Source: a virus
IMG/VR virus record: IMGVR_UViG_3300009418_000052
Coordinates: 1 to 35,734 of that record
DNA length: 35,734 bases
Direction: 5' to 3' (one strand)
Shown: in pieces, positions 8,865 through 13,619 of the stretch
Numbering within the stretch: the first letter of the stretch is position 1
How the letters are laid out: every line of letters starts with the position of its first letter
Made by a program: the position numbers and the translations under genes
Notes under the pieces: generated by a model
What the model saw: the letters and a program-made list of their open reading frames with translations, nothing else
What the model was told of the DNA's origin: nothing
The model's database searches: none

Positions 8865-8924
8865 ATGCGCGCGCTCGCGCACGTGCAAGCCCCCCCGCCC
8901 CCCTGCGCGTTCGCGTGCGAGGCG
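8865..8924. other. GC-rich, C-tract hairpin island between terminase genes
   Basis: In an otherwise AT-leaning, gene-free stretch (8784-9030), about 60 bases are almost pure G and C. There is an alternating GCGCGCGC/CGCGCACGTGCA segment, a C7-G-C6 tract (8890-8903) and a GCGCG/CGCGTGCGAG segment. CTCGCGCACG (8874-8883) can pair imperfectly with CGCGTGCGAG (8912-8921), leaving the C tract in the loop. Alternating purine-pyrimidine DNA and G-runs on the other strand favour unusual DNA structure. The position next to terminase genes makes a packaging-site or control function possible; this is inference. Confidence 0.4.
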
Positions 8925-9030
8925 ATTTCTGGCCGTTTTGTTGAACCAAATACACCATTTATTGTGCGTTTTCATTGGCTTTTCTGTGTTCCGCACGCAT
9001 GTGCATAACGTACAAGGTCACCTCGCAAAG

Positions 9031-9444
9031 CTATGATTTATTCGTGCCGGTCGTGCCGGAAATCAAAGCATTAACGTCCGCGTGATTGATGTGAACGTGT
9101 TGATGCTGCACGATTTGCCCTCCTTCGCTGGTCAAATCCCGTATTTTGTCAGATAAAATGCCCAACAAGATCGGTTTTGAATGGGGCGGCAAGTCTTCAT
9201 AGGTGTCCCGCAGATGATCCACGAGATCCGAAGCCAACTCCATCATGCTTTGCGCCGTGTTCCTCCTCCAGTTCGGCACAACGTCCCGATTCTGCTCCCT
9301 GATTAGGGCAACCGTGGTTCGGCCAAGGCCAGTATCCACGGCAAGCTGATTGATTCCCCTGCCCTGCTTTAGACCATCCACAACCGCATCCACTTTGACC
9401 TTGGGAGTTTTGTTGTGGCCTCCGTGCTTTTTCTTCGCCGCCAT
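9031..9444 (-). CDS. Helix-turn-helix protein, probable small terminase
   Basis: The ATG at 9444 gives 137 residues; a longer open frame to 9648 crosses the A/T-rich intergenic gap and is unlikely. The N-terminus is basic (AAKKKHGGHNK). Residues about 25-52 form a clear helix-turn-helix (GRGINQLAVDTGLGRTTVALIREQN). A helical region follows with SKPILLGILSDKIRDL, a pattern seen in phage small-terminase-like HTH proteins, and the tail is His-rich (QHQHVHINHADVNALIS). Small terminases bind packaging sites and recruit the large subunit. A transcription regulator is the alternative, since the gene borders the divergent gap. One small gene separates it from large terminase. Confidence 0.6.
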   Translation of the reverse strand: MAAKKKHGGHNKTPKVKVDAVVDGLKQGRGINQLAVDTGLGRTTVALIREQNRDVVPNWRRNTAQSMMELASDLVDHLRDTYEDLPPHSKPILLGILSDKIRDLTSEGGQIVQHQHVHINHADVNALISGTTGTNKS

Positions 9445-9564
9445 GCCAGATTGATCCACGAATACCCGGCTGTGGCCAGAAATAAAAAAAACAAAAAAAA
9501 ACATTGACCGGATGATTGGCCGGGTGTCTCCTTTGTTTGTTCTGCTCGTATTCCACGGGCAAAC

Positions 9565-9570
9565 AAGGAG
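9565..9570 (+). promoter_or_regulatory. Ribosome binding site fixing the start of the plus-strand operon
   Basis: AAGGAG lies 10 bases before the ATG at 9581. It argues against an upstream ATG at 9512 in the same frame, which has no such site. The divergent gap 9445-9580 must contain promoters for both directions, but I found no convincing -35/-10 pair in it. Confidence 0.7.
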
Positions 9571-9580
9571 AAAGAAAACA

Positions 9581-9763
9581 ATGACTACAGAAAACAAGAA
9601 CCAAATAATTGGGCCAATGAAGCCCAAAGCAACGCCAAAGCGGCGCATGACAAAGGCAGAGGAAGATTCATTTTTGGATGAATTCCCCTATTTGCCAAAC
9701 GATAGAAAAACAACACCAGCCGAAACCCGGTTAATCCGCAACTTGCAGGGGGTTATGCTATGA
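9581..9763 (+). CDS. Small basic protein, first gene of plus-strand island
   Basis: The product has 60 residues from the ATG with the AAGGAG site. It is polar and basic at the N-terminus (GPMKPKATPKRRMTKAEEDSF), with a proline-containing middle and a C-terminal helix (AETRLIRNLQGVML). No domain is recognised. It overlaps the next gene by ATGA, so the two are translationally coupled. Position at the head of the divergent operon suggests early expression, perhaps host takeover or regulation; that is inference. Confidence 0.6.
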   Translation: MTTENKNQIIGPMKPKATPKRRMTKAEEDSFLDEFPYLPNDRKTTPAETRLIRNLQGVML

Positions 9764-10617
9764 GTTTAGGACTGATTCTCCATAGTGGAGCAAAAGAAAT
9801 TGACCGGGCAGACATTCCCAATTACAGAACTCCTGAACCAGAAATGGGGATGCGGAACGGCAAGGAAGTAGTGAAACACAGACCCATACCGCATGAACTT
9901 TTGGTTCGGGCAACCGAAACAGAGCTAAAGTTTCACGGTTTTGAGGTAGCAGATCAAGCCTACGGCATGACCGAAGATGGCAACCGTTTTTTCGGAGTCA
10001 TGGAACTGCGCGGAAACAACCTAGATGGCAACGAAGGCAACGCCGGAGACTATCGGCGGATGCTTGGCCTCCGAAACTCCCACGACAAAACCTTTGCCGG
10101 GGGTTTGGCTATTGGTTCCCGTGTCATGGTTTGTGACAATCTGGCCTTTTCGGGAGAGCTATGCTGCACCCATAAACACACGGCCCACATTGTGGAGAAG
10201 TTAACTGGGATGATCCACAAGTCAATGGGCGGTCTAGGTCAGTTATTTGACTTCCAAGATCGAAGGATCAAGGAATATAAACAGGCTGATTTAGCCCAAA
10301 CGGAAGTTTCCGACACCATAATCAAACTCCTTGAAGGAAGGGCGATTGCGGGAACTCAAGTGTTAAAAGTTGTCGAGGAATACCGCAAACCTTCAAACGA
10401 ATGCGGAACCCACGGCAAGCTGTGGAACCTGTTTAACGCTGTAACGGAGCAAATGAAAACAGTTCATCCGGCGACAATGTGTGTCCGAACCCAAAAAATG
10501 CACAAAGTTTTGGATGATGTGTCCGGCCTAAAATGGCAACCGCTGGACTTGGGCCAAAGGATCATGCAGCCGGGGGATAGCGAAGCGGAAGCAGTTGACT
10601 TCCAAGATCAGGAATAA
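9760..10617 (+). CDS. DUF932 family phage/plasmid protein
   Basis: The product has 285 residues. It matches the DUF932 (phage/plasmid-like) layout: an N-terminal beta region, then LGLRNSHDKTFAGGLAIGS (about 102-120) and VMVCDNLAFSGE (122-133), followed by a long helical C-terminal half (IIKLLEGRAIAGTQVLKVVEEYR). The function of this widespread family in phages and plasmids is not established. A GGGGG sequence lies 7 bases before its ATG, and it overlaps the preceding gene by four bases. An intrinsic terminator follows 16 bases after the stop. Confidence 0.75.
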   Translation: MSLGLILHSGAKEIDRADIPNYRTPEPEMGMRNGKEVVKHRPIPHELLVRATETELKFHGFEVADQAYGMTEDGNRFFGVMELRGNNLDGNEGNAGDYRRMLGLRNSHDKTFAGGLAIGSRVMVCDNLAFSGELCCTHKHTAHIVEKLTGMIHKSMGGLGQLFDFQDRRIKEYKQADLAQTEVSDTIIKLLEGRAIAGTQVLKVVEEYRKPSNECGTHGKLWNLFNAVTEQMKTVHPATMCVRTQKMHKVLDDVSGLKWQPLDLGQRIMQPGDSEAEAVDFQDQE

Positions 10618-10633
10618 AAATAACCCAATCCAA

Positions 10634-10666
10634 GGCCGGGCGGCTAATAACTGCCCGGTCTTTTTT
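10634..10666 (+). terminator. Intrinsic terminator after the DUF932 gene
   Basis: An 8-bp stem with one G-T pair (GGCCGGGC at 10634-10641, GCCCGGTC at 10653-10660) and an 11-base loop is followed directly by six T. The T run ends only four bases before the ATG of the next gene (10671), so the hairpin may also control that gene's expression. Confidence 0.8.
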
Positions 10667-10670
10667 GACA

Positions 10671-10850
10671 ATGAAACTTACAAAAAAACAAGAAAAAGCC
10701 ATTGAAACGGCAAAAAAACGCTGGGACACAACACACCAACCGTTCCCAATGATTGCCGGAGACGGGGCAATTGTTCTCCCTGTTGGCGGCACAGAAAACA
10801 AACCACACATGTATTTGGCAATCGAGCTGGACGGACACACACACTCCTGA
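10671..10850 (+). CDS. Small protein starting directly after a terminator, unknown
   Basis: The product has 59 residues. Its N-terminus is a Lys-rich helix (LTKKQEKAIETAKKRW) and its second half looks like beta strands (AGDGAIVLPVGG, MYLAIELDGHTHS). ATG 10671 is preferred to the in-frame TTG at 10665, which lies within the terminator's T run. No ribosome site is visible because the terminator occupies that space. Its stop overlaps the next start (TGATG), supporting a genuine coupled gene. No family is recognised. Confidence 0.55.
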   Translation: MKLTKKQEKAIETAKKRWDTTHQPFPMIAGDGAIVLPVGGTENKPHMYLAIELDGHTHS

Positions 10851-11020
10851 TGAAACAAAAAAAGAAACTCCGAAAACGTAAAAACCTGACCGCAACCCGA
10901 AAAAAACGGATCGGGCCAATGCAACACAACCAAAACCGTGTTTTCACACACGGCAACCAAAAAGGCATTCACGAGATGGGGTGCAAGCAAACGGGGAAAG
11001 TCGGCAAATGGATGCGCTAA
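10850..11020 (+). CDS. Very basic 56-residue protein, unknown
   Basis: This short gene begins with ATG overlapping the previous stop (TGATG) and ends 13 bases inside the next gene. The first 22 residues are almost all Lys, Arg and small polar residues (MKQKKKLRKRKNLTATRKKR). The rest is polar with one Cys. Tight coupling on both sides is the main evidence that it is real. The charge suggests nucleic-acid binding or a ribosomal or DNA mimicry-type host interaction, but nothing specific is seen. It is a chance frame if homologues lack it. Confidence 0.45.
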   Translation: MKQKKKLRKRKNLTATRKKRIGPMQHNQNRVFTHGNQKGIHEMGCKQTGKVGKWMR

Positions 11021-11709
11021 CAAAATTCGTGGCACGATCCACAAACCGGAAACTCGGCCCAATGCCTTGTTCCTACGTGGAAAAAACCACATGCCCTCCG
11101 GCTTGCCCTCTGATGGGGGCAGGGTGCTACGGGGAGGCCGGGCCGGTGTCCATCCATTGGAACAACGTAAAAACCCCGTGGAGGGCGTTTTTAGGCCAAG
11201 TAAAGGCCATCCCTGCTGGGGTGCTTTGGAGGCATGCTGTGGCCGGGGATCTACCCGGCAAAGGCAACTCCCTCGACACAACCCAGTTGTGGCAACTAAT
11301 CCACGCAAACGGGCAATCGCGGGGCTTCACGTACACCCATAAACCCCTCTCGCATTCGTTGTACCGGCAAACCATCAAGCGTATCAACGAAAACACTCCG
11401 TTTACGATTAACCTCTCGGCAGATTCCCTGCCTGAAGCAGACACAAAAGCCTTGTGGAAAGTCGGCCCGGTTGTGGTTGTCCTCCCATCGGAAACCGTGC
11501 TATCCACAAAAACCCCTGCCGGGCGGCACGTAATGATTTGCCCGGCCACATACAACGCAAACGTCAACTGCCAAAATTGCGGTATCTGTGCAAAAGCCGG
11601 GCGTGATTTTATTGTGGGCTTTCCGGCCCACGGTAACAAAAAAAGACTGATAAACGAAAGGATAGAACAAAATAGACAAGGAGAAGTTATTGATCATATT
11701 GGGGTTTAG
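11008..11709 (+). CDS. Conserved phage protein with two cysteine clusters
   Basis: The ATG at 11008 gives 233 residues; a GTG at 10981 is also in frame. Two Cys clusters bracket the protein: C21, C29, C33 and C40 (PCSYVEKTTCPPACPLMGAGCYG) and C178, C188, C191 and C194 (ICPATYNANVNCQNCGIC). The pattern suggests Zn or Fe-S binding, possibly a single site made by both ends. Between them is a mixed alpha/beta region with FTINLSADSLPEAD and VGPVVVVLPSET. I recall related uncharacterised phage proteins (DUF7227-like), but this is from memory. No radical-SAM CxxxCxxC loop is present in canonical form. Confidence 0.65.
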   Translation: MDALTKFVARSTNRKLGPMPCSYVEKTTCPPACPLMGAGCYGEAGPVSIHWNNVKTPWRAFLGQVKAIPAGVLWRHAVAGDLPGKGNSLDTTQLWQLIHANGQSRGFTYTHKPLSHSLYRQTIKRINENTPFTINLSADSLPEADTKALWKVGPVVVVLPSETVLSTKTPAGRHVMICPATYNANVNCQNCGICAKAGRDFIVGFPAHGNKKRLINERIEQNRQGEVIDHIGV

Positions 11710-11764
11710 TTTTCTAATTTGGTTTGTTGGGGTAATCCTCGCAAGCTGGTTTGGGATTCTATAA
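11690..11764 (+). CDS. 24-residue single-span membrane peptide (TTG start)
   Basis: A good ribosome site AAGGAG (11678-11683) lies 6 bases before a TTG at 11690. This opens 24 codons ending in TAA and encodes an almost entirely hydrophobic peptide (ILGFSFLIWFVGVILASWF) long enough to span a membrane once. It overlaps the last 20 bases of the preceding gene in another frame. An intrinsic terminator begins 11 bases after the stop. A toxin-like, holin-like or host-membrane-modifying role is conceivable but unproven. The start and the existence of the gene are inferred from the ribosome site and hydrophobicity. Confidence 0.5.
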   Translation: MIILGFSFLIWFVGVILASWFGIL

Positions 11765-11774
11765 AAACGGGCGA

Positions 11775-11807
11775 GCCGTGCCGCCCTCGATGCACGGCAA
11801 TTTTTTT
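11775..11807 (+). terminator. Intrinsic terminator just before a start codon
   Basis: A perfect 7-bp stem (GCCGTGC at 11775-11781, GCACGGC at 11792-11798) with a 10-base loop is followed by AA and seven T (11801-11807). The T run ends three bases before ATG 11811. The layout matches the terminator at 10634-10666. Confidence 0.8.
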
Positions 11808-11810
11808 AAA

Positions 11811-12011
11811 ATGAAACTAGCACCAAAAGAGTACGCAGTAACAAAAGACAAGGACGAAGTCGTTCACATTCAATGGCATTGCATCCATCACACATGGCAC
11901 GGGGAAAAATTCCTGCTTTGTGAAGGACTCCCAAACCACGTTGTATTCATCAGGGAATTATTGGACGAGGCTGGATACAAAAACGTGACTTTAAACAGCA
12001 CCAACATCTGA
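11811..12011 (+). CDS. Small protein with WHCIHH motif, unknown
   Basis: The product has 66 residues from the ATG three bases after the terminator T run. An upstream in-frame ATG at 11790 lies inside the hairpin and is less likely. Residues about 17-32 contain VHIQWHCIHHTWHGEKFLLC. Its His, Cys and Trp clustering could bind a metal or form a compact beta fold. The C-terminus (PNHVVFIRELLDEAGYKNVTL) looks like a helix plus strand. No family is recognised. Next gene starts three bases after the stop codon. Confidence 0.55.
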   Translation: MKLAPKEYAVTKDKDEVVHIQWHCIHHTWHGEKFLLCEGLPNHVVFIRELLDEAGYKNVTLNSTNI

Positions 12012-12013
12012 AC

Positions 12014-12268
12014 ATGAACCGCGAAGAATACTTGAAACAAGTTGCGGAAACGTCCCGCTCTTTGAGTTGGGCTTGCACCAATTACATGGTCGGAAAAACG
12101 CGAGGCACAATCGAGGAAGTTGGAAGGCTACAAAATAAACTCCGTTGTCGCTACGGTTTAACTTACGCCCAAATCCTGAAAGCGTCCGGATTGCCTGAAG
12201 CTGATTTTGACGAGATACTTTACTTGGCCGAAACAGACTCCGAATTCGTTAGATACGGGGATTATTGA
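12014..12268 (+). CDS. Small helical protein, unknown
   Basis: The product has 84 residues, mostly helical. It begins MNREEYLKQVAETSRSLSW and ends with an acidic region (LPEADFDEILYLAETDSEFV). RCRYGLTYAQILKASGLPEAD reads like a helix-turn-helix-sized segment, but the pattern is not strong enough to call DNA binding. It lies in a tight run of plus-strand genes; the next gene starts one base after the stop codon. Function unknown. Confidence 0.55.
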   Translation: MNREEYLKQVAETSRSLSWACTNYMVGKTRGTIEEVGRLQNKLRCRYGLTYAQILKASGLPEADFDEILYLAETDSEFVRYGDY

Positions 12269-12269
12269 C

Positions 12270-12461
12270 ATGAACTTCTTAAATCGAAAACAATCCAAAG
12301 CAAGCTGCAAAGCCATTGCAGAAACCGCTCGCGCTCACAAGTTCACAATTATTTCAAACGAGTATCTCGACGATCTCGAACGGAGAATTGCAAACATGGT
12401 TCGTGAGGATATTAAACGGCTACCGTCCAAGGGCAAAACAGTTTATCCGTTAATTCGGTAG
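12270..12461 (+). CDS. Small basic helical protein, last gene of plus-strand island
   Basis: The product has 63 residues from ATG 12270. Helices are likely at QSKASCKAIAETARAH and at NEYLDDLERRIANMVREDIKRL, followed by PSKGKTVYPLIR. The long helix plus a basic 'GKTV-P' loop is loosely reminiscent of the second half of a histone fold, but the match is weak and the protein lacks a full third helix. Its 3' end overlaps the convergent dCMP deaminase gene by 12 bases, and no terminator is visible at this junction. Confidence 0.55.
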   Translation: MNFLNRKQSKASCKAIAETARAHKFTIISNEYLDDLERRIANMVREDIKRLPSKGKTVYPLIR

Positions 12462-12851
12462 CTGTTCCAATTCAATCCCAAACTCTTTCGCAAGGGAAAC
12501 GGCTGATCCATCCTTGGAATAAACCTCTCGAAATATTATCTTCTTTATTCCATTAGCCGCTGCCAACCGCATACAATCCTGACACGGCATCAGGGTACAG
12601 GCTAAAAGAAACCCCTCGTCAGGCCGGATATATCTCAAAGCATTAACCTCGGCATGAACAACCCTCTCGCGTCTCCGATCCCGGTCACTCCAATCAATTT
12701 CAATTCCGGCTGGCGCACCGTTGTATCCAATCCCGGCCACGGAATAATCCTCTCGTAATACGCAAGCCCCAACCCTCTCGAAAGGGTCTTCACTTCTAGC
12801 CGCTCCTGTCTCTGCTAATTTCAGAGCATATTCCTCCCAAGATATTCTCAT
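12450..12851 (-). CDS. dCMP deaminase
   Basis: The product has 133 residues and converts dCMP to dUMP, feeding dTMP synthesis. The zinc site is complete: His66-Ala-Glu68 (HAEVNAL) and Pro89-Cys90-Gln-Asp-Cys93 (PCQDC). VGACVL (27-32) and GYNGAPAGI (42-50) are typical of the deoxycytidylate deaminase family. The ATG at 12851 overlaps the stop of a 28-residue membrane peptide by ATGA and is preferred over an in-frame TTG at 12863. It is the last gene of the leftward replication operon and neighbours a MazG-like gene, forming a nucleotide-pool pair. Confidence 0.9.
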   Translation of the reverse strand: MRISWEEYALKLAETGAARSEDPFERVGACVLREDYSVAGIGYNGAPAGIEIDWSDRDRRRERVVHAEVNALRYIRPDEGFLLACTLMPCQDCMRLAAANGIKKIIFREVYSKDGSAVSLAKEFGIELEQLPN

Positions 12852-12934
12852 TGTTCGTACCAATCTATGGCTATAATAACCATGAAAAAAACAAGCATAA
12901 ACAACGACGAGGCTGCTAGTATGTGTAAGATCAT
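12848..12934 (-). CDS. 28-residue single-span membrane peptide
   Basis: On the minus strand the MazG-like stop overlaps ATG 12934 (ATGA), and the 28-codon frame ends in TGA overlapping the dCMP deaminase ATG (ATGA again). It therefore fills the 80-base gap exactly, with coupling at both ends. The peptide has a short polar start, a long hydrophobic core (ASSLFMLVFFMVIIAI) and an end DWYEQ, which suggests one membrane span with the acidic end on one face. Function is unknown; a holin-like, antiholin-like or membrane-anchor role is possible. Confidence 0.6.
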   Translation of the reverse strand: MILHILAASSLFMLVFFMVIIAIDWYEQ

Positions 12935-13149
12935 TTTCTTTGCTTCAAAGCGTCCAGTTCCATTGAGTAGAGGTAGAACCATAAATCCATACATTCCTCT
13001 TGTGCTGCCTTGATCCGTTGGAGTTGGGTCATTTTAATCATGCCCTTATCTCCATTGGGGTTGTGTTCCTTGATTCCAAGGTTGAATTTCTCCGCTGCTC
13101 GCAATCTAAATGCGGTTAGCCCCGCATCTCTTATTTGTTCGTCTGTCAT
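12931..13149 (-). CDS. MazG-like nucleotide pyrophosphohydrolase, short
   Basis: The product has 72 residues with a strong ribosome site (AAAGGA, 5 bases before the ATG). The C-terminal helix KAAQEECMDLWFYLYSMELDAL has the E-E-x-x-D-L-x-x-Y-L pattern of the all-alpha NTP pyrophosphatase (MazG/dUTPase-like) superfamily. The front part (LRAAEKFNLGIKEHNPNGDK) fits the companion helices of short phage members. Such enzymes remove non-canonical or excess (d)NTPs; being next to dCMP deaminase fits that role. It is short for the family, and one metal-binding helix is hard to identify, so activity is uncertain. Confidence 0.5.
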   Translation of the reverse strand: MTDEQIRDAGLTAFRLRAAEKFNLGIKEHNPNGDKGMIKMTQLQRIKAAQEECMDLWFYLYSMELDALKQRK

Positions 13150-13323
13150 TTTTCCTTTCTATGTAGTTGTTTCATCTCGTTGATGAATTAACTTACTAAT
13201 TTCCCCCGGCAATACTAGTTTAGTGGTGTTGCCCAGCTTTGACTCAAACACACATAAACAAATCCAGCCTTTCTTACTGGAAGCTGTTTGTTTTAGTTTT
13301 ACTGCCACTATCCTAAACCGGGG

Positions 13324-13384
13324 ATGGTAGTGCCTCTCATAATTGAGCGGTTATCCTACCAAAATCCTCTCGTCTGCTAATCCA
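13324..13384 (-). repeat. Structured repeat, copy 1 (period 130)
   Basis: This 61-base unit begins ATGGTAGTG, has an 18-base variable hairpin (13333-13350), then a 34-base conserved block (13351-13384). The block differs from copy 2 at one base (13368). In the variable part, CC-T-CTCA and TGAG-C-GG pair around a TAAT loop. Confidence 0.8.
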
Positions 13385-13453
13385 AAAATTCTCCCCGGCA
13401 AACGTGATCTGGACTAATGGTAAAAAATCCAGTTGTTGCCCCGCTTGCCGGGA

Positions 13454-13514
13454 ATGGTAGTGTCCAACAGCATTGCTGGATTATCCTACCAAAATCCACT
13501 CGTCTGCTAATCCA
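13454..13514 (-). repeat. Structured repeat, copy 2 (period 130)
   Basis: The unit has the same layout as copy 1: identical first nine bases, an 18-base variable part (13463-13480) and the conserved 34-base block (13481-13514). Outer pairs of the variable hairpin change in a compensatory way: position 1-18 from C-G to T-A and position 4-15 from C-G to A-T. Confidence 0.8.
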
Positions 13515-13515
13515 T

Positions 13516-13618
13516 CGGGTGCTACCAATGATACCAATTTCGGGGAAAGTTTCCATAAACTACACCTAAATCCATTTGTACTAATAAAGTTCAAAACTGG
13601 TATCATTGGTAGCACCCG
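13516..13618. repeat. 21-bp perfect inverted repeat with 61-base loop
   Basis: Arms 13516-13536 and 13598-13618 are exact reverse complements over 21 bases (each contains GGTGCTACCAATGATACC or its complement). They enclose 61 bases with no gene. Pairing stops abruptly at both ends of each arm. On the minus strand the first arm begins one base after the helicase stop codon, so the transcript would carry a long hairpin there. No flanking target-site duplication is evident. Confidence 0.9.
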
Positions 13619-13619
13619 T

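Larger units (their letters stand above)
13203..13515 (-). ncRNA. Two tandem structured elements, candidate novel RNA
   Basis: The 470-base gap 13150-13619 in the replication operon contains no convincing gene. It holds two related elements, each with two stems. Stem 1 is TGGTAG/CTACCA enclosing an 18-base hairpin. Stem 2 is CCCCGG/CCGGGG (13204-13209 with 13318-13323) in the first, and CCCGGCAA/TTGCCGGG (13394-13401 with 13445-13452) in the second, the latter enclosing CTGGA/TCCAG (13409-13413 with 13428-13432). The strand is inferred from the operon direction. It could be a riboswitch-like leader, a processed small RNA, or a DNA cruciform or origin. Confidence 0.4.

Noticed and set aside
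9481-9531. Terminator-like hairpin with long T runs on the minus strand in the divergent gap
   Set aside because: The stem is only CCGG/CCGG (4 bp) with a separated T tract, too weak to call a terminator.
9445-9648. N-terminal hydrophobic extension of the HTH protein
   Set aside because: It translates the A/T tracts of the divergent gap (runs of Phe) and overlaps the plus-strand operon leader; the ATG at 9444 is more sensible.
10562-11308. Open frame of 248 codons on the minus strand
   Set aside because: It runs opposite to DUF932 and several coupled plus-strand genes, with Cys/Phe/Pro/Arg-rich low-quality sequence; a GC-driven shadow.
13324-13514. CRISPR array
   Set aside because: Only two units with long, internally paired variable parts, no regular spacers and no cas genes.
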